The notes: a model not told the origin generated them from the letters alone. Shown: positions 51,796-62,743, counted from the stretch's first letter. The stretch is 64,000 bases of DNA from Nereocystis luetkeana (GCA_031213475.1 JARUPZ010000007.1:3963586-4027585); one strand, 5' to 3'. Numbers and translations: made by a program.

Positions 51796-52493
51796 CTTTT
51801 TAGTGATCGTGGTTGTGTTTGTGGTGTGACTATCTTTACGATCGGGGTTCGTGATAATCCGTGTTTTTGCTCTTGTCATGCGTATATATAGTTGTTGTTT
51901 TTTTTCATGCGTCAGAGTCCTCTTCTAGCTCCTCCGCCTTGTGTTTCCATCGAGCTGCCTGTCATGTTTTCCTTTTTCCGACCACTATCTCCACCCTTAC
52001 TTATGCAGACACCCGCGTCCTCCAACCCGAGTCCTACCTCGTACGTACCTGGTACGATTTTGGAGTGCTCGCTGTGTTTCGTCACCCTCACAAGGGAGTC
52101 TGTCTCTCCTGGCCCGCACATGATGCGCTTCCCGAAGTTTTTGGGGTCACCCCTCTCTAGAGCGTGGCGTCTTCCCGAAATACAGGGCTTGCTTCCCATG
52201 TTTTCCGGAATCCCCATCCGAACTCATGAGGCAGTTAGTTGGGCTTGCAATCGTTAGCCTGCTATATTTACGTTTCCAGCTGTCTCGGTATCCAGGTATG
52301 AAATAGCTGTTGTTGGGCGCGGCCCATCTCGGTTGCGACGTTTTCCGCTCGTTCCACCTGCTGCTCTCCGCTCGAAAACATCACCCTCTCTTGTCTAACT
52401 CTATTGCTGTACTGAAACGCTGCATGTATTCCTCGTAGCAACCTCACGAGCGCCGCCGATTTGAGCGTCCTCCTTCCCCCCCCCCCCCCTCCC

Positions 52494-52650
52494 GCTTCGC
52501 GCTTGGTGCAAGCAATGTCTGCCTGGTCGGTGAAAACCCGACATGCTCCGTCCCGGCATTGTAGGGATGCGAGGGTCTATGGTCATACGACTACGGCCAT
52601 GCATGAGATCGAGTACATCTCTCCTATCGAGTACACCCCCCCCCCTCCCG
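52494..52650 (+). mobile_element. SINE2 3' fragment
   Basis: CTTCGCGCTTGGTGCAAGCA through GCGAGGGTCTATGGTCATAC to ATCGAGTACACCCCCCCCC. A C run also precedes it (52478-52490). Confidence 0.82.
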
Positions 52651-53190
52651 CCCCCGCCCCCAAAGTCAATTCAGTACCCCCACTCGCACTGCCGAAGAGC
52701 TGTTGTTGCCTCCACGATACCTCGCCCCCCGCCCCCCCCGCCCCCCCCTCCTCCCTCTCTCTTTATTTGTGGCTTCTCTTCTCTCGCCGCTGCGATAATC
52801 ACTCGTACCGATCTCGTCGCGGCCATCTCTATCCAGAACCCTCAACATTTTTTTTTATCGACATCCGAAGTTTTTTTTTTTTGTGTTCTTTTGGTTTTCT
52901 GCCCTTGCTTCTCACGGTTCTTGTCGCCGCAAAGTCTGCCTGTTCTATCACCGAGTGTGGATCCGTTTCTCTCTCTGCGCGGCGAAGAAAAAAAAACATT
53001 GTGATTTTCTCTCGTCGCGGTGTCTAAATCCCATCGAACCCTACAAAAAAACGCCTTTTCGTGTGTCGGGCTTCTCCCTTAAAAATGATGCATGGCGTTG
53101 ATTTTCCTCTTTTTTTTTGTTTCCCGTGCGCCAATGACGCCTCTCCCTTTTCGTGTGTCTGCCCCCTGTTGTTGCGGGTTGTGGCGGCAC

Positions 53191-53307
53191 TATTACGGGG
53201 GACCATAGTAACTGGAACCAAATATTGTTAGTGAAAAAAATATAAATATATACCAGGTATGTTTTTGTGTGTACCATAGGTCCTATTTAATATAGCCCCC
53301 CGTAATA
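53191..53307 (+). mobile_element. MITE1 copy with a nonamer insertion
   Basis: ATATATAGGTTTTTG reads ATATATACCAGGTATGTTTTTG. Confidence 0.9.
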
Positions 53308-53511
53308 GAGAAGAACAAACAGAAGTATACGACGTACCATTACTACCATGGACAGGTGGTGTGTCAGTTACTGAGTGCCAGTGGCTACTACTGTGAGAGG
53401 TGCCAGCACCGCTCGGCCTCGGCATCCCATCGGGACCTCGACGGAAAGGGCTTCATGCAACCCGTCATACAGAGCGAATAGAGAGAGAGAGGGGCGGGTG
53501 GGAGGGGAGGG

Positions 53512-53661
53512 GGGGGAAGGGGGGGGGGGCGTACTTATTCGTTGCTTGCCTTAAGTCATATGACAATTAACCACGCATCACTTTCGTACCATCAGGGTTC
53601 CTAATAGAGACACCTCCAACATGTGGGCACTCACTACCAGGTACGTTGTTTCCTTATATTT
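53512..53661 (-). mobile_element. LINE-B 3' fragment with a nonamer insertion
   Basis: G run, GCGTACTTATTCGTTGCTTG, CACCTCCAACATGTGGGC, then CACTACCAGGTACGTTG, where other copies have CATTACGTTG or CATGACGTTG. First member of a same-orientation stack. Confidence 0.82.
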
Positions 53662-53704
53662 CGGGGGAGGGGATGGGCAGGGGAGGGGGGGGTGGGGAGG
53701 GGCA

Positions 53705-54240
53705 GGGGGGGGGGGGAGAGGCGGGGGGGGTACTCGATAGAAGAGATGCACCCGATCTAATGTATGGCCGCAGTCGTATCACCATAGACCCTCGCATCCC
53801 TACAATGCCCGGGCGGAGCATGTCGGGTTTTCACCGACCAGGCAGGCATTGCTTGCACCGAGCGCGAAGCGAAACGTGAGGTGTCCGGCGAGTCGCCTGG
53901 AGGGTGAGCTGCATCCTACTAAGAACCGCCTGTGAGGCGGACTTGTATATGGATGACAGCGTCAATGAGTTAATTTAATTTCCGGTGTAGGCACTTCCAG
54001 AGAGAGCAATGGGAGTGCTATCTAACTGCCTCTTGGGTGCCTTACCTTGAACACTACGTGATACGATCAATTCCCTTGTGCGGAGTAAAGGTTCCTCATC
54101 TCGCACAAATGACCAGCTTTGGGCGACCGCCAAAGCAAACAAAACAAAAAAAAACGGTACAGTGGTTGTCTAGCTCGCGTAGTGAGCGGCATGTTTTACA
54201 GTGTCGTTGCCAACCGACGCCAACCCAACCTATATAAAAT
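53705..54240 (-). mobile_element. SINE2 copy (full length)
   Basis: From a G run through all family blocks to the sense 5' end ATTTTATATAGGTTGGG. The 5' end abuts the G run that terminates LINE-B copy 2. Confidence 0.88.
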
Positions 54241-55766
54241 AGGGGGGGGGGGGGGGGGGGGGGAATCATATTTTGCTTGCCTTACTCATTGGACAATTGA
54301 CCACGCATCCCTTTCGAGACGGAGCCCCGTTCCTGCTCCTAGCAGAGACACCTCCAACATGTGGGCACTCATGACGTTGTTTCCGTATATTACATAGTTT
54401 ATTTTTGCTGGTATTATCTCCTTTCTGTTTGGCCGCCTGTGGCCACCATCTACCTCCTAGGATAGCGATCGTTTCCTCGCTGCTGTCTAGTGTGTCAAAC
54501 TTCTCTATGTCACATTCGTCTATTTCCCTCATCTCCTCTTTTAACACATCCCGTTCCTCCTTATACATTTCACATTCTCCTGCTATGTGAGCTCTACTCT
54601 CTATTGCTTCGCCACACGGGCACATCTGTGCATCTACCTTCTCCTCCTCCCGGCTACTGGTACACCTCTTTCTCCTTTCTGGCAGGTCCAGGTCCCCTAA
54701 ACGAAATTGCAGTTTCAGCGCTTTCGCGAAGTCCATCGGGCCGTACAAATTCGTTTTCGTTTCTTTCCGTCTGCTTAATCTCCCGTACTTCGTATATATA
54801 CAAGTGTTTCTCCGATTCCACCTTGCTTCTTAGCGCTAGCCTTTCTTTTCTTTTTTTTATCATTCCGTCTACTTCTGGCTTTTACCTCTCAAACTTCCCT
54901 GCGGACGTCATGTCTTCATAGTTTCCTTCTACATCCTCCCATACTTTCTCAACTACGCTACCCCACCTTATTCCAGCTCGCCCTTTCGTTATTTTCTCCC
55001 AGACAGCCGCATCAAATACGGCTGGCAACCTCTTTTTTGGCGTGTTCCTTGCATTATATTGCCATTTCAACTTTCTCATATCCCTGTTTGTCTTGAGTGG
55101 GTGCATTCCCAGTTCTGCTCTTAATACTGTATTACTTGTCGTACTTGAGCATCCCCAGACGTCGTATTTCCGCTTTTTCTGCCGTGGGTAGAAAAATGGA
55201 AATCAGGTGGAGAGAACCACGATAAAAGAACACTCGACTAGAGAGTCGGAAGTGGAGTGAACCACTTGAGTAAAAGAACTCACGACTAGGGAGGGGGACA
55301 ATATGAAGGAAAAACCAGGCGCTGACTAGGGGCTTGATCAACCCCGGAGGATGTTATCGGCGGGAGGTCGTATCGAGCCCAAAGGTACTTCTTTTGTTCG
55401 ATTATAAAGGATAGGGAGAGATAGAGACTACTTGTTTAGCTACTAGTAATGTTTCCAAATGTTTCACGTGTTTCGCGTTCCCTTCCCCTACTTCTCCAGC
55501 CTATTCTAGCTCTGGCACTATCACATGCATTAGGATACATCTCTTGGCTCTAGCGTCAAGGTCCAAGTCTGTTAGGATCGCATCCCTCTTGCCTACGTGA
55601 GCTGTACGCTTTCCTATTACTCTCGCTATATGTTAATCCCAAGAGCACAGTCTTTTTGAGATCTCTACGTCAAGGCACGTACACTGGTCTACGATCGGCA
55701 AATAATCTTCTCCCCGCTTCCAAACTGAATTTTTCCGGGTGCACCTTATCTTTGTTACATACAACT
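54241..55766 (-). mobile_element. LINE-B copy 2 (5'-truncated, twice interrupted)
   Basis: Matches copy 1: LQFRLGDLDLPERRKRC, CPCGEAIESRAHIAGEC, then KKRLPAVFDAAVWEKITKGR and (55441-55766) the segment encoding the palm/thumb side. A 300-base insert of unknown type lies at 55134-55440 and MITE1 at 55766. Frame changes near 54865 and 55130. The 3' end sits in a G24 run. Confidence 0.88.
55134..55440. mobile_element. 300-base insert in LINE-B copy 2
   Basis: Absent from copy 1, where TGTATTACTT continues directly. Contains a B-box-like GGCTCGATACGACC on the minus strand (55364-55377). Its class is unknown. Confidence 0.55.
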
Positions 55767-55874
55767 ATTACGGGGGACCACAGTTAATAGGACCAAATCT
55801 TGTTAGTAGAAATGGTTAAATATATAGTTTTTTATGTATACCACAGGTCCTATTAACTATGGTCCCCCGTAATA
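55766..55874 (+). mobile_element. MITE1 copy inserted in LINE-B copy 2
   Basis: The empty site is seen in copy 1 (CAACTACTGCGC, 33680). Here it is CAAC-TA-MITE-TA-CTGCGC, which proves a TA target duplication for the family. Confidence 0.93.
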
Positions 55875-55881
55875 CTGCGCA

Positions 55882-56005
55882 CTTAGAATGGGGGGTGTTC
55901 TCGAGAGGAGAGATGCGCTCGACCTCATGCATGGCCGTAGTCGTATGACCATAGGCCCTCGCATCCCCGCAACGCCGGGACGGAGCATGTCGGGTTGTGT
56001 GTGTG
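55882..56005 (-). mobile_element. SINE2 3' fragment
   Basis: GGGGGGTGTTCTCGAGAGGA through GCATGGCCGTAGTCGTATGA to GGAGCATGTCGGGTTGT, between G runs. Confidence 0.8.
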
Positions 56006-56040
56006 GCGGGGGGGGGGGGGGGGGGGTGAATGGAGGGGGA

Positions 56041-56235
56041 AGGCGGGGGGGCGTACTCATTTGTTGCTCGCCTTAGTCATTTGACCATTGATCACGCACT
56101 CCTCTCGAGACGGAGCACCGTTCCTAGCACCGTTCTTACTCCTAATAGAGACACCTTCAACATTTGGGCGGCGTTCATTGCGTTTTTTTTTTCCATATAT
56201 TACGTGGAACATTTTGCCAATCTTATCCCCGAATG
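56041..56235 (-). mobile_element. LINE-B 3' fragment
   Basis: GCGTACTCATTTGTTGCTCG through GAGACACCTTCAAC to CAATCTTATCCCC. G runs on both sides; a 14-base local duplication at GAGCACCGTTCCTA. Confidence 0.82.
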
Positions 56236-56261
56236 AGGGGGGGGGGGGGGGGGGGAATGAT

Positions 56262-56795
56262 CGGGGGCGCGGGGGGGGGGGGGGGGGGGTACTCATTGTC
56301 TAGCATGGTCGTTAGTCGTTTGACCATAGACTCTCGCCTCCCTCCAGCAGTGCCAGGACGGAGCACGTGGGGTTTTCACCGACCAAGCAGGCATTGCTTT
56401 CACCAAGCGCGAAGCGAAACGTGAGGTGTTGGGCGAGTCGCATGAAGAGTGAGCTGCATCCTACAAAGAACCGCTTGTGAGGCGGACTCGCATACGGATG
56501 ACAGCGTCAATTAGTTAATTTAATTTCCGCTGTAGGCATTTCCAGAGACAGCAATGGGAGTACTATCTAACTGCCTCTTGGGTGCCTTACCTTGAACACT
56601 ACGTGATACGATCAATTCCTTTGTGCGGAGTAAAGGTCCTTTGCCTCGCACAAATGATCTAACTCGACGACCAGCTTTGGGCGACCGCCAAAAAGAAGAA
56701 AAAAAAACGGTGCCCTGGTTGTCCAGCTCACGTAGTGAGCGGCATATTTTACGGTGTCGTTCCCAACTGACGCCAACCCAACCTATATAAAACAG
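56262..56795 (-). mobile_element. SINE2 copy (full length)
   Basis: Family blocks complete to the sense 5' end TTTTATATAGGTTGGGTTGG; G runs at both ends. Confidence 0.87.
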
Positions 56796-57279
56796 GGTGG
56801 GGGGAGAGAGGGGGGTTCTTCCTCCTGAACGGAGGTACAGCGAGGGTGCAGTCCTGAAGAGCTTAACGTAAAAACACAATGGCTGCGATATTAAGGCTTA
56901 TGAACGAATATGATGGTTACTGACAAGTACCATCTCTAACATGCGAGAACGCCACAAGAAAAATATACCCGGTATCATACCCTGGTATGGAACACGCATG
57001 CACGGCACGATGGCTTAATAATGCAGAAAAGAGCGGCTGCAGCAACGCTATAAGAACAAGAGACGGAAAGAAAACAGCGCGATGGCTTCACAAGGAAGGG
57101 TAAAAAATAACGGTTGCAGCAACGCCTAAATTTTAAAAGAAGAAGACAAGAAGAGATGGAAGGCACAGCAAGGCAACAAGGAGGAAGGACCAAGTCTCGT
57201 CTTCGGCCTAGGCCCTCTACCGCTCGAAACGGAGGCATAAGGACCCTGAAAAAGGTTCCCCCCTTCGGCGGGGTGACTG
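56796..57279. other. Stretch without recognised feature
   Basis: AAAG-rich and CAACG motifs repeated twice (57020-57060 and 57100-57130); no gene. Confidence 0.4.
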
Positions 57280-57388
57280 TATTACGGGGGGGCATAGTAA
57301 ATAGGACCAAATGTTGTTAGGAAAAATAGGTAAATATATAGGTTTTTGTGTACCGTAGGTCCTACTTACTATGGTCCCCCCGTAATAG
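57280..57388 (+). mobile_element. MITE1 copy
   Basis: Ends ATTACGGGGGGGCATAG and CTATGGTCCCCCCGTAATA. Confidence 0.88.
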
Positions 57389-57560
57389 TTGAATTGAAAT
57401 CCCGCGGGGGGAGGGGGGGCGGGGGGGGTGTCGCAAGCTAAAATAGGGGAGAGCACGAGAGCACAATCAGGCGTTCGTTGTCCTCGTACTTACGCACGTA
57501 CGTACGTAAGCCACCTACCCGGGGAAGGACGAGTAGTAGTGTTGCTCTAAAAAAGACTAC

Positions 57561-57668
57561 CATTACGGGACCATAGTTGATAGGACCTACGGTACACACA
57601 AAAACCTATATATTTCCATATTTTTACCATCAATATTTGGTTCTATTAACTATGGTCCCCCGTAATAT
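57561..57668 (-). mobile_element. MITE1 copy
   Basis: Left end shortened (ATTACGGGACCATAG), right end complete; shares the TA of the next copy. Confidence 0.85.
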
Positions 57669-57925
57669 TACGGGGGGCCATAGTTAATAGGACCGAACGT
57701 TGTTAGTAAAAATGGTTAAATATCTAGGTATTTATGTGTACCATTTTTTTTTTTTTTTTTTTTTTTTTCCATCCCATTCATTATCTTCGCACATCTTCTT
57801 CTCTCTCTCCTTCCAACTCGTAACTCAGATCCGGGGTCACATAGCAGGCTCTTCTCCCCCCTTCCCGCTACGGTACGTGCCTTCATTTTTATCATAGGTC
57901 CTATTAACCATGGTCCCCCGTAATG
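57667..57925 (+). mobile_element. MITE1 copy interrupted by a SINE tail
   Basis: The left part runs to GTGTACCAT (57744), the right part resumes at CATAGGTCC (57893). The 150-base interior is a minus-sense, 5'-truncated SINE with T23 (its poly-A) at 57746-57768. Confidence 0.85.
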
Positions 57926-59319
57926 GTAAGGAAAAACATACATACATTAAAAAAAAAGCTCCTGCAACCAAAGAAAAAGTAAGTGCTTACTACTGCAGCC
58001 ACTGCAGGCAAAAGTAGCCGTGTAAATAACACCGACCAGCCCAGATGACTCTATTATAGTTGTGTTGCTCAAACTGTAGTTCGTCACGGACGCCTTCAGG
58101 CTTTGGGCGGAAGCATGTAAAACTAGTATACGGGCCGTTATTTGTTATTTTTCTTCGTAATATACATATCACCCAACGGTCCTAACGATTCCGTCCCGAT
58201 TTTTTCTTGTACATACAGACGGCACAGTCAGTATCCACACAGGATACCTTGAGGACACACCGCCATATTCTCTCCTGTGCTTGTACACGCTGTGGGGTTT
58301 CTGTCAGCAATCATGAAATAATGCTGTCCGTCGGTCCATCCGTCCGTCATACATACATACCTGGTACATACATACGTACATACATCCATACATCCATAGA
58401 TACCCTAGGCCTCAGGCGTGTGTCACAACGCTCAATTCAACATAAAAAACGGGGGGGGGAAGCAGGGAGGGGTTGTCAGGGACTGAATTTCTCGCTCGAG
58501 AACGAACGGGTGCGTTCTGTTTTCTACACTACCAGGTACCTGGTATTAAATCAACTACTACTGCTGCTGTTGTACTACAGCAACTGCTCCAGCATCACAG
58601 ACAGACACCGTCTCTCCCGAGAGCCTGTGATTTTTCCTGACAAATCTCATCCCGGCCTTTCTTTACGTATTATTATCATTCAATTTGGTTGTTGTTTCCA
58701 TTGTGACCCATGTTATATACCCCAGGCGGTATAGGCGTCTGTCTGTCTGCTGTACGAGTACTATTTCTTCGAAGTAACTGCTGTATGTAAGCAGCTCCTC
58801 CCTCCAACACCGTGTGGTAAGAAATATAAGTACTACCACACCCGCGCGTCTTCCTTGCTATTAATAGAGTGAGTGACGATGATGCAATGGCCCGTCCGGG
58901 GGGATGAGAGTGATGATGATGCAGATGATGATGACGATGATGCAGCTTTCTGTCGCATCCAATCTTTTATCGGTGGTGGTGGTGGTGGTGGTGGTGGTGC
59001 CTAGTAGTGTGGTTTCTCCCACAGACGGAACTTCTTCTTCCACACCAAGAAAAATCTTCCAGGAACAAACTATTGTTATACTCCTATTCCTATCAACCAC
59101 TTTGTTTGGGACCGCGAGATCTATAGAGAGCAAAACATGGATATAATATGTGTGTATACGTACCGTACGTATACTCAAAGTACTGCTGAAAACAAAACCA
59201 CAAAGATGTCAGGAGACAGCATCATCACTTTCAACCCCTTGACAGACAGCAACTTTTTGCCTCGACATGCTGCCTTGACTAATACCAAAAACACGAACTG
59301 CTGGGTTTTATTTATTATA
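57926..59319. other. Stretch without recognised gene
   Basis: ACATAC and ATGATG simple sequence (58340-58395, 58905-58945), (GGT)n at 58973-58999. No element of the listed families. Confidence 0.45.
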
Positions 59320-59412
59320 TTAACCCTTTTAGAACCGCAGTCCCGTTCAGGGGACAAACCAGTCAAATTTCAAGTATTTTTGTCCCCAGACGGGACTGCG
59401 GTTCTAAAGGGT
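59320..59412. mobile_element. MITE2 copy
   Basis: TTAACCCTTTTAGAACCGCA ... GGACTGCGGTTCTAAAGGG. Confidence 0.85.
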
Positions 59413-59999
59413 ACTCGGCCCTATTACACCCTTGACAGCGCACGTTTTTGCATTTTGATGGCTCGACTGACATATATATATATATATTATATTTGTACAC
59501 AAAAACCTTCGTGCCGTGAACGGAACGAAGGGCGTGGAAACCCAGAAGAAGTACGCACGGTATACGGGTATACTGCGGTATGTGGGATCAACATGATTGG
59601 TCCGCGCGGCACGTACGTGCGCGTACTCCTTGCATTATTGTGCCACTCGGACACTCGGATACCGTATTTATTTGTTATCACCCCACCCATCACACCTCCC
59701 AATCACGCAGTGGTCACAATGGTTTGATGTATAACGGTCACTTTTTAATCGCCACATACATCGCCACTCCTTCGCCTCTGAAACTCCCAATAATATTATA
59801 TCTATATCTATGGGATTAAAATTACATAGATAGTGTGTCGCACAATCTGCTGCTGTATGTGAATACAATGTACAAGAGGGGGGGGCTTCGCCTCGGCGGG
59901 CTGACGGCCGCCATCTCGGCTGCGCGCATGCCCGCCGTATAATAACCGAGGATGGATCTAGCAGGTATGTGGGGCAAAAGTCGAGAGAGGCCGTGGTTG

Positions 60000-60184
60000 T
60001 ACGACAATAATAATAAAGCAAATAAATAGAGTAGACAAAAAAAGTCGAAAGTTGGCACGGAAGGGAGGTAAACTTGGTGCATGGGTTTCGTTTTGTTTCC
60101 GAGGTTTTCTTCTTTCGGGAAAGTTATGAGTGGTCCATGTATGTTGAAAATCATGCTGCACATTGTCGGATGGCAAAAGAAACA
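60000..60184 (-). repeat. R3 repeat copy
   Basis: Reverse of the 16.63 kb unit: TTGCCATCCGACAATGTGC (60181-60160) through GGTAGACTTGG-type sequence to TCTACTCTATTT. Confidence 0.75.
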
Positions 60185-60542
60185 CCTGGTAATAATAATA
60201 CTGCCAAGATCTTAGAGGGGTATACGTAGTGCGCTATAGAAATAAGTCGTCGTGCTTCTTGGGTGAAGAGGAACGAAACGTCTGTATTAGGTTCTCCCCC
60301 AAGCAGAGAGAGGGTGTGAATGATATATCGGGTTTTGTGCGTATACCTAGCTATACCCATGCATGGCTGTTTGCTGTCGATATATACGTACGCGTGTGGA
60401 AACACCGCCTACAGCAGGGGGCGCTCTCGCAGGTAAGAAACAAAACATTATCAGTAGTACGTGAAGAAAAAGAGGCTCTCAGATCGGCAAAATCAGAAAA
60501 TTGGCTTGAGAAACACGGCGGGACCAACTCTACTACCTGGTA

Positions 60543-60564
60543 CTGCTATAATACTACTATACTG

Positions 60565-60662
<98 letters not shown>

Positions 60663-60668
60663 TACTAC
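60543..60668. repeat. (CTA)n microsatellite
   Basis: About 38 CTA triplets with two single-base breaks. Confidence 0.97.
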
Positions 60669-60676
60669 TTATATAC

Positions 60677-60796
60677 TATTATGGGGGAACATAGTAAATA
60701 GGACCAAATATTGTTATTAATACTAAAAATCGGGAAATATATAGGTTTTTGTGTACCAGGTATACCGTAGGTCCTATGTACTATGGTCCCCTGTTA
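60677..60796 (+). mobile_element. MITE1 copy with a nonamer insertion
   Basis: GTATACCGTAGG reads GTACCAGGTATACCGTAGG; terminal repeats slightly diverged (ATTATGGGGGAACATAG). Confidence 0.85.
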
Positions 60797-60825
60797 AGAT
60801 CATGGATAGCGGGACATTTTGTATC

Positions 60826-61072
60826 CCTGGGCAGGTCTGCCTAGTAAGCCGGTACTCATTGGTACTCACGTTGATGTTCGCTTAGAGATAGAAGAGCCAC
60901 TTCATTCCTTTCGTGCACGACGGGGACTGTGAGACCACGCTCGTGCCTCTCTGGAAAACCCCCCTGGTTTTCCACCTAAGATACGCCTTCCAAGTACTAC
61001 AAATACGATCCCAGAGCCAGAACCCAGGTAATTCCCGGGCTTTCAGCCTCACCCAGAGCAGTATCATAACAC
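60826..61072 (+). repeat. R4 repeat, copy 1
   Basis: GGGACATTTTGTATCCCTGG ... CGTGCACGACG ... GGAAAACCCCCCTGG ... CGCCTTCCAAGTACTACAAA. Partner at 63250. Confidence 0.7.
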
Positions 61073-61191
61073 CCCCGTAATACTATTAATACTACCACTA
61101 TACCACTACCATTACTGCCTATACTTCTACTACCACTACGACGTATTACTACTAAATGCTACTACTCCTACTACTACTGCCACTGTTACAC

Positions 61192-61311
61192 TATTACGGG
61201 GGACCATGGTTAATAGAACCAAATATTGCCAGTAAAAATGGTTAAAAATACCAGGTATAGGGTTTCATGTATACCATAGATAGGTCCTATTAACTATGGT
61301 CCCCCGTAATA
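61192..61311 (+). mobile_element. MITE1 copy with a nonamer insertion
   Basis: Contains AAAATACCAGGTATAGGG in place of AAATATATAGG. Confidence 0.88.
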
Positions 61312-61338
61312 CTACAACCACCACTGAAGACTATACTC

Positions 61339-61447
61339 TATTACGGGGGACCATAGTAAATAGAACCAAATATTGTTAGTACAAATAGCGAAATATATAG
61401 GTTTTTGTGTGTACCGTAGGTCCTATTTACTATGCCCCCTCATAATA
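61339..61447 (+). mobile_element. MITE1 copy
   Basis: Full element without a nonamer; right end CCCCCTCATAATA diverged. Confidence 0.87.
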
Positions 61448-61606
61448 GCGCGAGCCCCTTGTTTCGGGTGAGACATCGAGCCCCTTTTGTGCGACCCCCC
61501 TCAGGCATTAATTTGCTCTTCGTGCACGTAGATACAGGACACACGTACACCAGGGTGCACGTAGATACAGGACATACATACGTACACCAGGTACTACTCG
61601 TACAGG

Positions 61607-61716
61607 TATTACGGGGGACCATAGTCAATAGGACATGTCGCGTACATAAAAACCTACATAATTAACCATTTCTGCTACAAATATTTGGTCCTATTAACTA
61701 TGGCCCCCCGTTATAG
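61607..61716 (-). mobile_element. MITE1 copy
   Basis: TATTACGGGGGACCATAG ... CTATGGCCCCCCGTTATA. Confidence 0.87.
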
Positions 61717-62246
61717 GTAGGTGTTAAAAAAAATTGTTTCCCTTTTTTTGGCTTTCTTGTGTGTGTGTTTTTTTTGGGGGATTCGTGACACTTGTAGTCA
61801 GGAGTGAGAGTGCGTGATTCGCGTAGATAATATTCATGCTGCCGGATGGCGGACACAACATCGGAAAAAAAAACTATGATAGCGACGAACTGGCATCATC
61901 ATCATCATCATCATCAGCTTTGTTTGCTGGCCGAAAATGGTAGTATGTATGTGGTCCTCACCGATGTGCGCTCGCCGTGGGCTCCTCGTTTATTTCCGCT
62001 GTCATGGAGAATCTTTGATGAGACATACATCCCCCCCCCCCCCCCCGCCGCCTGGCAGCAGTGTATCCATACAGTACAGTACACCATACAGACTCACAAA
62101 CACCTGTCCAGTACCGTGCACCTGCCAGTAAATGATCCAGAGAACGTGCAAAAGTAGGGCACATCCAGCAGTAGTGGATGGTTTGCGTGAGCTCAGCTAT
62201 TATTTATACGACTTTTTTATCATTAATACTCGTAGTGCTATTAGGC

Positions 62247-62400
62247 TTGCCATCCGACAATGTGCAGCATGAGATGAGCTTTCACGTTGATCACTCAAAA
62301 CATTCCTGAAAGAAGAAATCTCCGTGTACGAAGGAAACCTATACACCAAGTCTATCTATTATGAATACCTTCTGTGTCTACTTCTATATTCTCATGTACG
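62247..62400 (+). repeat. R3 repeat copy
   Basis: CTTGCCATCCGACAATGTGC ... GTTGATCACTCAAAACATTC ... CACCAAGTCTATCTA. Confidence 0.65.
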
Positions 62401-62530
62401 ACAATAATTCGTACCTGGCATACTTCAGCCCACAGGAAGAGGGAGAGGGGGAGCCCCTGCTACGTATATAGCCCCCACGAAAGATTCCTCCGTGAAGAGA
62501 GGAAGAACATTGAAAACTTCGGGGCATTGA

Positions 62531-62674
62531 TATGAGGCTTAGATTGGGTAGGCGATTGGTTAACCTTTTTACCTTTAGCCCAACGGACTAAGACCTCATA
62601 AATTTGTGAGGTCTTAGTCCGTTGGGCTAAAGGTAAAAAGGTTAACCAATCGCCTACCCAATCTAAGCCTCATA
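62531..62674. mobile_element. Perfect 144-nt palindromic foldback
   Basis: Arms 62531-62598 and 62607-62674 appear perfectly complementary over 68 bases, loop TAAATTTG. It opens TATGAGGCTTAGATTGGG and closes with its complement, with TA at each outer edge. No mismatch means very recent origin or selection for the hairpin. Confidence 0.9.
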
Positions 62675-62743
62675 ACAGCATTATGAAAATAATTATTTCG
62701 CTACGAGGTATTTATACATAGAACTGCTTGTTGTAAGTCGGTA

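Larger units (their letters stand above)
3393..61257. repeat. Dispersed nonamer TACCWGGTA (about 50 copies)
   Basis: Exact copies read by eye start at 3393, 4048, 4262, 9226, 9387, 9394, 9424, 9438, 12382, 12905, 13523, 13530, 14265, 14272, 23758, 24587, 26752, 27752, 29812, 31774, 35015, 35248, 36864, 36871, 36911, 37898, 38291, 39048, 40137, 40273, 40455, 40612, 40647, 40685, 42612, 42730, 43258, 43820, 46294, 46807, 47720, 51730, 52046, 53251, 53635, 58368, 58530, 58537, 60534, 60754 and 61249. A further set differs by one base (for example 30302, 42574, 43394, 45557, 60185, 61585, 62920). Several are tandem, sharing one TA. The word is its own reverse complement apart from the central W. 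None falls in the predicted coding exons. Confidence 0.9.

Noticed and set aside
3393-61257. CCWGG as a Dcm/EcoRII methylation or restriction site explaining the nonamer
   Set aside because: CCWGG alone is not what is enriched; the flanking TA and the filled/empty pairs point to insertion, and Dcm is bacterial.
3393-61257. Nonamer as a splice donor (CAG-GTA) or introner signal
   Set aside because: It occurs in both strands, often in tandem and in intergenic repeats, and no predicted exon ends at one.
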